Assembly: GCA_028293365.1 (NCBI GenBank)
Contig: JAQGOX010000231.1
Coordinates: 1 to 13,536 of the forward strand
Direction: 5' to 3'
DNA from: Verrucomicrobiales bacterium
Lineage (GTDB): Bacteria > Verrucomicrobiota > Verrucomicrobiia > Limisphaerales > SXQI01
Length of the DNA: 13,536 nucleotides
Shown here: positions 1 to 6,726 of the stretch, piece after piece
How the letters are laid out: each line of letters starts with the position of its first letter
Numbering within the stretch: position 1 is the stretch's first letter
Notes under the pieces: model-generated
The model's database searches: none
The model's input: the letters and a program-made list of their open reading frames with translations, nothing else
What the model was told of the DNA's origin: nothing
Translations under genes and position numbers: made by a program

Positions 1-2167
1 CTCCATCCAGTACCATGATGCGGACTGGTTCGGAGCGTCCTTCCAAGCCTTGCAGGTCCGAAGCTTTCGCCGTGGTGGTGTGCGCTCCGACCGTCGCATT
101 GCTCCAGGTCATCGAAATCCTGGGCAATTTTGTGCTGCTCAGAAGAGTTCCGTCCGCAAGAATATCCAATCGAGTGATGTTTCCGCCGGTGTTTGCCGAG
201 CCATCCGGATCAGTCGCCGAAGCGGCTATTTCCATCGGCTGGCCGAGCCGGAAAACCGATCCATCGGCTGGAGTTGTTATCACCACCCGGGGACCGCCCG
301 ACACAGAACTATCTTTAATCGTTGCGCGCGCAGATGCTGGGTCCGCGATCAGGTAGCAGCTCGGCAGCGGCGGAAAAATAGCGGGGCAGATCGGCGGTTG
401 CAGTTGGATCACCACGCTTTCTTCGCCTTCAATCGCCTTGTCAGCTATGGGCTTGATGACGATCTCTGCCAACATCGTTCCGCCCGGGAGCTCGACATGA
501 CCGCTCAATTCCGAGTAATCAACTCCATTCACCGCGGTGCCAGAAAGGGTGTATTGCGCGACCACGGCCACGTCATTCGGCCCGCCCACACGTTTGACGA
601 CAAATACAGCGGGGTCCACCACTCCGTTAATGCCTGATTCAGATGCGCTGGCGTCCCGGGCCTCAATGGCGAGGACGACCTGCCGTGATGGTGGCGCAGT
701 ATCGTTATCAAGGATCGTGATGCTCGCCGTTCGGTGCTCGGGGTCTATCTGGTAATTCGTTGGGTCCTTGTAATAAACTCCGGGCGTGGGGCGCGTCAGT
801 GTAAACGTCACGCTCTCGTCACCCTCAGGCAAAGTGTCGTCGATCGCACTAACCTTTACGAATGCCGAGGATTCGCCCGCACCCATCAGGACCGTTGGCG
901 AAATGGCTTTGTAATCCACACCTGCCGTTGCCGTGCCGCCCAATTCGAAAAAAACCAGCAACGATTCCGCGGTCGATCCGGTTCGACTGATCTCGACAGA
1001 CCCCGGCGCAAAATCAGCGTTCGGCCATGGCTCCAGGGTTGGAGAAGGCACGAAACGGATTGAGACAACTGGCGTTTCATCACCCCCGGCAACCGTGATC
1101 TCGACCGGAGCCGAAACAACCTTCAGGCCCGACGAGTCGAACGCTCTCGCCGTCAAAGAATGCTTTCCTACCGCCGCCCCTTTCCAATCAAAGCTATGAT
1201 AGATTGGCGTTCCCGGGTCCGGAGCGCGAAAGAATGCAATTTCCGATACTCCGATCTGCTGTTCGAAATCATAAAATTCAACCCTCGCAATATAGCCGCG
1301 CGGGTCTATCGCCGTGGCGTTAATTGTAATCGTGATGCCAAACGGAAAATTCTCGCCCGCCTGCGGCGACGTGATTACGAGGGTCGCGTGGTCGACATTG
1401 TCCGGATCATGGATGATCACCTTCGCAGCGCTCTTGTCCGGATTGACGCTATAGGCCGGAGGCAATGGGTTGGCGAGGGGCGGATAGGTCAACGTCGCGA
1501 TGATCGATTCATCCGCTTCCAGCAGATCATCATCCAGTGCGTTAACTTGGAGTGCCACGGAGGTATCTCCGGCCGGAAATAGTACCCTGCCTGGAAGTGC
1601 CGTATAATCTTTATCCGGTGTTGCGGTTCCGCCCACATTCAGAAAAACAGCCAATTCGTCCTTCGCCTCGCCGGTCCGAGTCAAAATAAACTTCCCAGGT
1701 ATGACACGAATCAGGGGTGAAGGTTCGGAAGTTGCCGGCACGGTTGCCTCAATGCTGACCACGACTGATTTCAAGACATTGATAGCAACAGGATTCGATT
1801 CGACACTGCCGCCAAGGGTATTGGTTGCCTTTGCCACAATTTTGTAATCGCCCGCGGCGACATTGGTCCAGTCGAGAAAATGTTCCCGAGGCTTGCCCGG
1901 AATTACAGCGTCTTTCGTCCATTGGTCCGAACGTCCTATTGATTGGGCATTGGCAAAAAACTCGACGTGACGGATGTCTCCATCCGGGTCGGTTGCCACC
2001 AATCCGATCCTGACTGCGGCCGGAGCGGTGAAAGTGTCACCTGTAACCGGTGTGCGAATGGTCAATGTTGCGATACCATCGTTTGCCTGAGCAAATATTC
2101 GGGTGTTTGCGAGCAAGACTGTGAAAAGTAACAGCCAAAGCCGTGCGAAAGGAAGAATGGATTTCAT
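1..2167 (-). CDS. Secreted Calx-beta / Ig-like repeat protein (3' end outside window)
   Basis: Reading the minus strand from the ATG at 2167 gives 722 codons without a stop down to base 2, so the C-terminus lies outside the window. Residues 1-26 form a signal peptide (short basic start, hydrophobic core around 10-20, cleavage likely after IFA26). Then come an Ig-like domain (about 35-132), Calx-beta (136-255), Ig-like (262-360), Calx-beta (366-488), Calx-beta (497-620) and Ig-like (626-720). The Calx-beta units carry the usual signatures: GGTATPDKDY, GGTATAGVDY and SGTAVNGVDY, then an acidic D-D/E-E-S segment (DDTLPEGDES in the second), and the second ends in ITILDND. The Ig units share a 'DPDG...ITRLDIL/RHVEFFA' pattern. 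C594 and C604 may form a disulfide. Such Ca-binding beta-sandwich arrays are typical of extracellular adhesion or matrix proteins; the specific role is unknown. No strong ribosome binding site precedes the ATG. A C-terminal sorting or anchor domain may lie beyond the edge. Confidence 0.9.
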   Translation of the reverse strand, partial: MKSILPFARLWLLLFTVLLANTRIFAQANDGIATLTIRTPVTGDTFTAPAAVRIGLVATDPDGDIRHVEFFANAQSIGRSDQWTKDAVIPGKPREHFLDWTNVAAGDYKIVAKATNTLGGSVESNPVAINVLKSVVVSIEATVPATSEPSPLIRVIPGKFILTRTGEAKDELAVFLNVGGTATPDKDYTALPGRVLFPAGDTSVALQVNALDDDLLEADESIIATLTYPPLANPLPPAYSVNPDKSAAKVIIHDPDNVDHATLVITSPQAGENFPFGITITINATAIDPRGYIARVEFYDFEQQIGVSEIAFFRAPDPGTPIYHSFDWKGAAVGKHSLTARAFDSSGLKVVSAPVEITVAGGDETPVVSIRFVPSPTLEPWPNADFAPGSVEISRTGSTAESLLVFFELGGTATAGVDYKAISPTVLMGAGESSAFVKVSAIDDTLPEGDESVTFTLTRPTPGVYYKDPTNYQIDPEHRTASITILDNDTAPPSRQVVLAIEARDASASESGINGVVDPAVFVVKRVGGPNDVAVVAQYTLSGTAVNGVDYSELSGHVELPGGTMLAEIVIKPIADKAIEGEESVVIQLQPPICPAIFPPLPSCYLIADPASARATIKDSSVSGGPRVVITTPADGSVFRLGQPMEIAASATDPDGSANTGGNITRLDILADGTLLSSTKLPRISMTWSNATVGAHTTTAKASDLQGLEGRSEPVRIMVLDG

Positions 2168-2306
2168 AAGCTGCAGAGGCAATAAAGTACTACAAATTCG
2201 CTCGGACACAACCGATTCTTTTTGGTCAGTCGATTGAGCGCATGCGGATCAGAACCGAGGTCTGCGAGAACCTCTAACTGCCTGGTCAATTCAACGAAGG
2301 TTGGCG
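2168..2306 (-). promoter_or_regulatory. Probable promoter region of the Calx-beta gene
   Basis: This gap lies between the terminator of the upstream gene and the Calx-beta start, so the Calx-beta gene needs its own promoter here. No convincing -35/-10 pair can be assigned by eye. The minus strand holds CTGACCAAAAA (plus-strand 2219-2229), about 52 bases before the ATG. The same 11-mer occurs at 3715-3725 upstream of the neighbouring minus-strand gene. Confidence 0.35.
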
Positions 2307-2346
2307 AAAAAAGGAAGACTGGAACTGAGCGAACAGTTCCAGTCTT
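2307..2346 (-). terminator. Rho-independent terminator of the 386-residue protein gene
   Basis: On the minus strand a perfect 13-bp stem (AAGACTGGAACTG paired with CAGTTCCAGTCTT) with a 6-base loop is followed by CC and six T residues (the A run at 2307-2312 on the plus strand). It begins about 20 bases after the stop codon at 2368-2370. No T run follows the stem on the plus strand, so it works in one direction. It should separate transcription of the 386-residue gene from the Calx-beta gene downstream. Confidence 0.88.
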
Positions 2347-2367
2347 GTGAAAAAGTTGCTCGGTAGA

Positions 2368-3528
2368 TTACTGACCCTTTTGCCAGGCGTGCTTGTAAGA
2401 GTTGAGAGCGCTCTTGTAGTCGCCTGCGGCGCGGTTGTCGTCTCCGGATCGGATGTCGCCCGCTTCTCCATTATTTGCCTTGGCGAGCATGCGCGCGGCG
2501 TCGGTCAGGTTGCGGGCGAGGGTGTCGAGGGCGATTTTGTCGCCCCGGGAAATGCCGGCGTCCAGAGCAAGCATGATTTGCTGGACGGCAGTCTCGGTGT
2601 GCGCGAAGACACTGGCGCCATTGCCGTTTTTGACGTGGTTCTCATCCAGCCAGTCGCCGCCCAGTGATTTGTCGAGGGCTTTAATAACTTCGTCGATGCG
2701 GTTCTTGTTTTTCTTGTCGCCTTGCGCGGCGGCGATGGCCGAGGCTTTGGTGCGGGCATCTTTTTCCAGGTGGCGAGCGGTCTCGCGGACGATCCGGAGG
2801 AGGACATGATTGCGGTTCTGCGGCAGAAACGCGCCGTCGCCCGCCCCGAGGTCGTAGGCGGTAAGTTCGAACTCGAGCTCCTGGCCAATGGCGAAAGAGC
2901 CGAGGTCAATGTTGATCGGAATAAGAACTTCCTCACCGGGAGCGACCACGATTTTCTTGACGTCTTCCTTGCAGGGCCCGGGAGGGAGCGCTCCGTCGTT
3001 GCCGGCAGCGCGGCCTTTACATGCGCCGACGACAAGGAGATTAAGCGGGTGATCACCGTTGTTCACGAGGGGAACATCCCATGAGAACGTTTCGCCCGCG
3101 TTGATAATTTCGAGATTGATCTGGCCGCGATCATCGTTCGGATTGGTGTTTTCGTCGGCGCCAACGATGAGGGCTTCGAGGCATGTGTGTGTGCGGTTTT
3201 GAAATGCGTAGTCGGTTTCCACGGTAGCGGAACCGCCAGCAGGAATGGTTGTAACGGTGATAGTGTCGATTTCCTGCCAGCCCTGGAAGGTGACGCCCCA
3301 GTCATTGAAAGAGATTTTGACCTGAACGTTGCTGGCCGGTGCGTCGCCGGGATTGGCGACAACGACCGCGATATGCGCGGGTTCGCCGACGATTGGGTAG
3401 TGTGGCGTAGCGACGATTGTTCCATAATCCCAGCTTATGCTTGGATTCGCGCCAGCGAATGCGGACGACGTCATCGAGAGGGCCGCGGCCAGAGTGGCGC
3501 GTTGAAGGTGTAGTTTGAATGGTTTCAT
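2368..3528 (-). CDS. Secreted protein with CARDB-like beta domains and a helical C-terminal region, function unknown
   Basis: A 386-residue protein when started at the ATG at 3528. The frame stays open to an upstream ATG at 3660, but the extra 44 residues are polar and charged, while the 3528 start places a classic signal peptide at the N-terminus (KPFKLHLQR, hydrophobic stretch, cleavage near AFA25). A purine-rich GAAGAAGAATAGAA precedes 3528. The mature protein starts with two predicted beta-sandwich units (about 30-145 and 145-250). The first reads like CARDB/DUF11-type repeats ('VVVANPGDAPASNVQVKISF'). C170 and C186 could pair. From about 252 the chain becomes helical, with a pattern 'IDEVIKALDKSLGGDWLDENH...G..VF..TETAV' (278-315) similar to helical tails of other secreted CARDB/PKD proteins, ending in a basic segment. 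It is probably extracellular or periplasmic; no enzymatic motif is visible. It is transcribed alone, with a terminator just downstream. Confidence 0.85.
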   Translation of the reverse strand: MKPFKLHLQRATLAAALSMTSSAFAGANPSISWDYGTIVATPHYPIVGEPAHIAVVVANPGDAPASNVQVKISFNDWGVTFQGWQEIDTITVTTIPAGGSATVETDYAFQNRTHTCLEALIVGADENTNPNDDRGQINLEIINAGETFSWDVPLVNNGDHPLNLLVVGACKGRAAGNDGALPPGPCKEDVKKIVVAPGEEVLIPINIDLGSFAIGQELEFELTAYDLGAGDGAFLPQNRNHVLLRIVRETARHLEKDARTKASAIAAAQGDKKNKNRIDEVIKALDKSLGGDWLDENHVKNGNGASVFAHTETAVQQIMLALDAGISRGDKIALDTLARNLTDAARMLAKANNGEAGDIRSGDDNRAAGDYKSALNSYKHAWQKGQ

Positions 3529-3783
3529 TTCTATTCTTCTTCTTGTTTGTCGGATTCTTGGTTGACGAGCGAGTTGTTGTAATTCGCGTGTCGGCCCGCT
3601 TTCCTCCTTATCGAGAAAGCTGGCTGAATCCAGGTTGAGCAAGTGACATGCCGTTCTCATTTTCGAGTGGACTGCGATGGAATAAGGTCAAGATGCCGGC
3701 TCCCTCCAGCACTTTTTTTGGTCAGCTTCTTTTACTCCGCGGCGGCGGTCGCACTGGCTCTTCGCCCAATCACAGTTCATCTT

Positions 3784-3814
3784 CATTTTCGTGAACTTTG
3801 GCGCCATTTTCGTG
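3784..3814 (+). repeat. Direct repeat CATTTTCGTG, two copies 21 bp apart
   Basis: CATTTTCGTG occurs at 3784-3793 and exactly again at 3805-3814. The 21-bp period puts both copies on the same face of the helix. They lie 133-163 bases upstream of the receptor ATG at 3947. This layout suits a dimeric activator binding tandem half-sites, but no regulator is identified, and chance cannot be excluded for a 10-mer. Confidence 0.45.
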
Positions 3815-3854
3815 GGCAGTAATTCACTCCTCTTCGAACTAAAGATTCGACGGC

Positions 3855-3882
3855 GTTTGTCCGATATGGGGTAGTGACAAAC
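3855..3882. promoter_or_regulatory. Inverted repeat GTTTGTC-N14-GACAAAC, possible operator
   Basis: Perfect 7-base arms (3855-3861 and 3876-3882) flank a 14-base spacer. The half-site centres are two helical turns apart, and the repeat ends 64 bases before the receptor ATG. The dyad would fit a dimeric regulator close to the promoter. A hairpin with a 14-base loop in the operon leader is the alternative. Confidence 0.35.
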
Positions 3883-3946
3883 ATCCGCATGGTCCTGCCG
3901 GATTGCATTTGGGGTGTGTGCCTGCTAATCCCCGCTGAAGGCGGAC

Positions 3947-6079
3947 ATGGCGTTGCGGTCATCAGGCAGAGGTAGCGATTATTCATTGCATTCTGCTCAA
4001 GTCTGTTCCAAAAAAGTTTTGAAGAAACGGCGGAAAGCACTTTGTACCTTTCGAGTGTGGCTTTGGGTTGTGATATTAATCATTTCCTGGGGATCATTGC
4101 CGATTTCCTATTCCGCGAATGATTCTGCGTTGGGTTCAGCCGAGCCCGATTTTACCTCATTGAGCCTGGAGGAACTTGGTTCCATTAAGGTTCCAACTGT
4201 TTATGGCGCTTCCAAGCACGATCAAAGAATCACCGACGCACCATCCTCGGTCACAATCGTAACAAGCGAAGAGGTCAAGACTTTTGGCTATCGTACGCTC
4301 GCGGATATTTTGCGTGGCGTACGCGGTCTCTATGTCAGTTATGACCGGACGTATGGGTATATCGGCGTCAGAGGCTTTAATCGTCCAGGAGACTTTGGAG
4401 GGCGCACATTGATCCTCGTGGATGGGCATCGGTTGAACGAGCCATTGTTCGATAGTGCCTTCAATGTCACGGACTTCATCCTGGACGTCGATTTGATCGA
4501 ACGGGTCGAGGTTATTCGCGGCCCGGGTTCGACGCTTTATGGTGATAACGCCTTTTTTGGGGTGATTAACGTGATAACCAGGCATGGCAAAGATGTCGCG
4601 GGAGCAGAAATTTCAGGTTCCGTTGCGAGCTTCGATACCTACCAGAGCCGTGTGACATATGGCAACAGGCTGACAAATGGAGTCGAGGTTTTATTTTCGG
4701 GGTCGTATTTCGACAGTCAGGGGCATGAGCGTCTCTATGAACCCGCATTTGACACTCCAGATCAGAACAACGGTATCGCCGAAGGACGGGACGGTGACAC
4801 TTTTTACAGTGGCTTTGCCTCTATAAAGTATCATCAATTCACATTGGAAGGCGCCTACATCGCGCGCGACAAGAGCGCACCACTCGCGGCGTATGAAACA
4901 CTTTTTAACACTCCGCAACCTACCATCGATAAACGTGGTTTTGCGAGATTGAACTTCAACGACACGCTGGGAGAGGATTGGGTTGTCTCGGCGAGCGCCT
5001 ATTACGATTATTATGGTTCAGATGTGGATTATTTGAGCGATGCCACGGCCCCGGGTGGCCCTTTTGCGACCGTTTTGAACAAGGAGCGGGATCACGCTCA
5101 ATGGACCGGTTTCGAAGGCCAGGTTTCCAAAGCCTTTGATCAACACCGGCTGACTTTGGGGACGGAGCTCAGATATGATTTCGATCTCACCCTTCATAGC
5201 GTAAATGTTTCGCCGTATGAGGTTCTAACAGACTTTCATGGGTCCGCCGAAAGGGGGGGGCTTTTTCTTCAGGACGAGTATTCGATTTTGACCAATCTTG
5301 TCCTAACGGCCGGACTCCGTTTTGACGACTATAGCAGTTTTGGCAATACCCTGAATCCGCGTGCAGGTCTGGTTTACAATCCATTTTCCAAGACGACGTT
5401 CAAGCTTTTGTACGGACAGGCCTATCGAGCTCCGAATCTGTTTGAATACTCCGGCGTAGGAATCGATTCCAAGTCCAACCCGGGCCTTGGTCCCGAGCAT
5501 ATTCGTACTTATGAAATGGTTTATGAGCAGTATCTTCCGGCCAATCTACGCTTTAGTGCGTCTGGATTTTTCAATCAGACTGACAATTTGATTGCCCAGG
5601 CCGTCGATCCCGACGATGGACTTTTGTATTACAGGAATGTTGAAAATGCTCAAACTAAAGGAGTGGAGATGGAAGCCGAGTATCGTTCCAAAGCAGGGCT
5701 GTTCGCTCGGGCCAGTTATACGCTTCAGCGCACCGAAGACGTTTCCACACACGAAGAATTGAGCAACTCTCCACGCCAGCTTGTGAAAGCCAATGTTGGC
5801 GTTCCACTCTGGGGCGAGAAGCTTGGAGCGGGATTGGAATTGCAGTATTCAAGTCGCGCGCTGGCTTTGCCAGGACGCCCGATCGGCTCCGCAGACCCGT
5901 ATTGGGTTTTCAATGCGACGCTGTACAGTCGTGAGATTGTCAAAGGTCTGGAACTCTCGGCTAGTGTTTATAATCTCCTGGATGAAAAATACACAAACCC
6001 GGCGGGTGACGAACTGACACCATCAGTTATTCGCCAGGACGGTCGGAACTTTCGCCTCAAGTTAACTTACAAATATTGA
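3947..6079 (+). CDS. TonB-dependent outer-membrane receptor
   Basis: A 710-residue outer-membrane barrel protein for TonB-driven uptake or signalling. A basic segment (22-30) and hydrophobic core (37-54) form the signal peptide, with cleavage near SYSA57. A family-typical lead-in follows: 'SLSLEELGSIKVPTVYGASK' (71-90). The plug domain spans about 95-215, with APSSVTIVTSEEV, TLADILRGVRG, VRGFNRPGDFGGR, DLIERVEVIRGPGSTLYG and NAFFGVINVIT. The rest (about 225-710) is a 22-strand-type barrel ending in the aromatic 'LKLTYKY'. There is no carboxypeptidase-like N-terminal extension and no extra FecA-type signalling domain. The ATG at 3947 has a modest AAGGCGG upstream. A TTG at 4019, starting directly at KKRRK, would give a more compact signal peptide and is a plausible alternative. 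The gene is first in an operon with YfiR, a histidine kinase and a response regulator. Its substrate cannot be read from sequence. The context suggests a role in sensing or supplying a ligand to the signalling module. Confidence 0.95.
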   Translation: MALRSSGRGSDYSLHSAQVCSKKVLKKRRKALCTFRVWLWVVILIISWGSLPISYSANDSALGSAEPDFTSLSLEELGSIKVPTVYGASKHDQRITDAPSSVTIVTSEEVKTFGYRTLADILRGVRGLYVSYDRTYGYIGVRGFNRPGDFGGRTLILVDGHRLNEPLFDSAFNVTDFILDVDLIERVEVIRGPGSTLYGDNAFFGVINVITRHGKDVAGAEISGSVASFDTYQSRVTYGNRLTNGVEVLFSGSYFDSQGHERLYEPAFDTPDQNNGIAEGRDGDTFYSGFASIKYHQFTLEGAYIARDKSAPLAAYETLFNTPQPTIDKRGFARLNFNDTLGEDWVVSASAYYDYYGSDVDYLSDATAPGGPFATVLNKERDHAQWTGFEGQVSKAFDQHRLTLGTELRYDFDLTLHSVNVSPYEVLTDFHGSAERGGLFLQDEYSILTNLVLTAGLRFDDYSSFGNTLNPRAGLVYNPFSKTTFKLLYGQAYRAPNLFEYSGVGIDSKSNPGLGPEHIRTYEMVYEQYLPANLRFSASGFFNQTDNLIAQAVDPDDGLLYYRNVENAQTKGVEMEAEYRSKAGLFARASYTLQRTEDVSTHEELSNSPRQLVKANVGVPLWGEKLGAGLELQYSSRALALPGRPIGSADPYWVFNATLYSREIVKGLELSASVYNLLDEKYTNPAGDELTPSVIRQDGRNFRLKLTYKY

Positions 6080-6084
6080 GTGCG

Positions 6085-6726
6085 ATGCGGATAAATATCG
6101 ATAAAAACCTGCGTCAGCAGGCCATCGAGCGGAAATTTGCAAGCCGTTGCCGGAAGTTACGCATCTGTCCGGACCAATGTCTCAGTTGGTGTATATCCAC
6201 CCTCATTCTACTGTTCGCATCAATGACGGTGCGCGCTGCTGAAACCCCTTCGGCTCTTGAATATAAGGTCAAGGCGGGCTATCTCTTTAATCTAGCCAGG
6301 TTCGTTGAGTGGCCGGCGGGCAGTCTGCCTCTTTCAGATAGTTTTTTTACCGTTGCCGTCCTGGATGAAGGCGAAGCTCTCGCCGTGATCCAGTCAGTGT
6401 TGGACGGCAAGCAGGTGAACGGCCATCTGATGAAAGTGAAATCTGTACGGACAAATCCGGCAGAAAAAGATTTTCAGATTCTGTTCGTAACCCGCGCCGC
6501 TGCAAAATCTCCCCAGGACCTTCGCCTTTCGCTTGCCGGAACTGCCGTCTTGCTGGTTGGCGAAACCGACCAATTTGCGGAACGTGGCGGGATGGTCGGT
6601 TTCGTGCGCGAACAGGAGGCAATTCATCTCACTCTAAACCTGGAACGCACCACTGCTGCGGGTCTAAAGGTTAGCGCCCGGCTTTCGAGCGTGGCGCGCC
6701 TGGTGAAAAGTCTGGATCTGAAATGA
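6085..6726 (+). CDS. YfiR family (DUF4154) periplasmic protein
   Basis: A periplasmic regulator of the YfiR/DUF4154 family, 213 residues from the ATG at 6085. A TTG at 6076 overlaps the receptor stop as TTGA and would add three residues; either start gives translational coupling. Numbered from the TTG, a long basic n-region (1-35) precedes the hydrophobic core (36-50), and cleavage is likely at VRA54. The family core begins with 'LEYKVKAGYLFNLARFVEWP' (61-80). It continues with FQILFV, the LAGTAVLLVGETDQFAERGG segment and the terminal 'GLKVSARLSSVARLVKSLDL'. In Pseudomonas, YfiR binds the periplasmic sensor domain of the membrane diguanylate cyclase YfiN and keeps it off. Here the next gene encodes a kinase with the same class of sensor domain, so it is the likely partner (inference). 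The mature domain has no cysteine; the position usually C in 'C-x-I-L-F' is Q here. The four cysteines present are all in the leader. Confidence 0.9.
   Translation: MRINIDKNLRQQAIERKFASRCRKLRICPDQCLSWCISTLILLFASMTVRAAETPSALEYKVKAGYLFNLARFVEWPAGSLPLSDSFFTVAVLDEGEALAVIQSVLDGKQVNGHLMKVKSVRTNPAEKDFQILFVTRAAAKSPQDLRLSLAGTAVLLVGETDQFAERGGMVGFVREQEAIHLTLNLERTTAAGLKVSARLSSVARLVKSLDLK

Larger units (their letters stand above)
3529..3946. promoter_or_regulatory. Divergent intergenic region between the secreted protein gene and the receptor operon
   Basis: The 418 bases separate two divergently oriented transcription units and should hold both promoters. On the minus side, TTGACC (plus-strand 3687-3692) is a possible -35, but no good -10 follows. 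On the plus side there is a direct repeat (3784-3814) and an inverted repeat (3855-3882), both between the operon start and the middle of the gap. No ORF with coding character was found here, apart from the in-frame upstream extension of the minus-strand gene (3529-3660), which is judged untranslated. Confidence 0.5.

Noticed and set aside
50..637. A 195-codon plus-strand frame near the left edge
   Set aside because: It lies opposite the continuous Calx-beta frame, which shows signal peptide and repeated domain signatures. The plus-strand translation has no domain character.
2505..3056. A 183-codon minus-strand frame overlapping the 386-residue protein
   Set aside because: Its composition (many S, T, P, R) is that of a shifted frame of the real gene, and the real frame has signal peptide and domain structure.
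3529..3660. In-frame N-terminal extension of the 386-residue protein to the ATG at 3660
   Set aside because: It would bury the signal peptide behind 44 polar residues; the ATG at 3528 gives a normal Sec signal.
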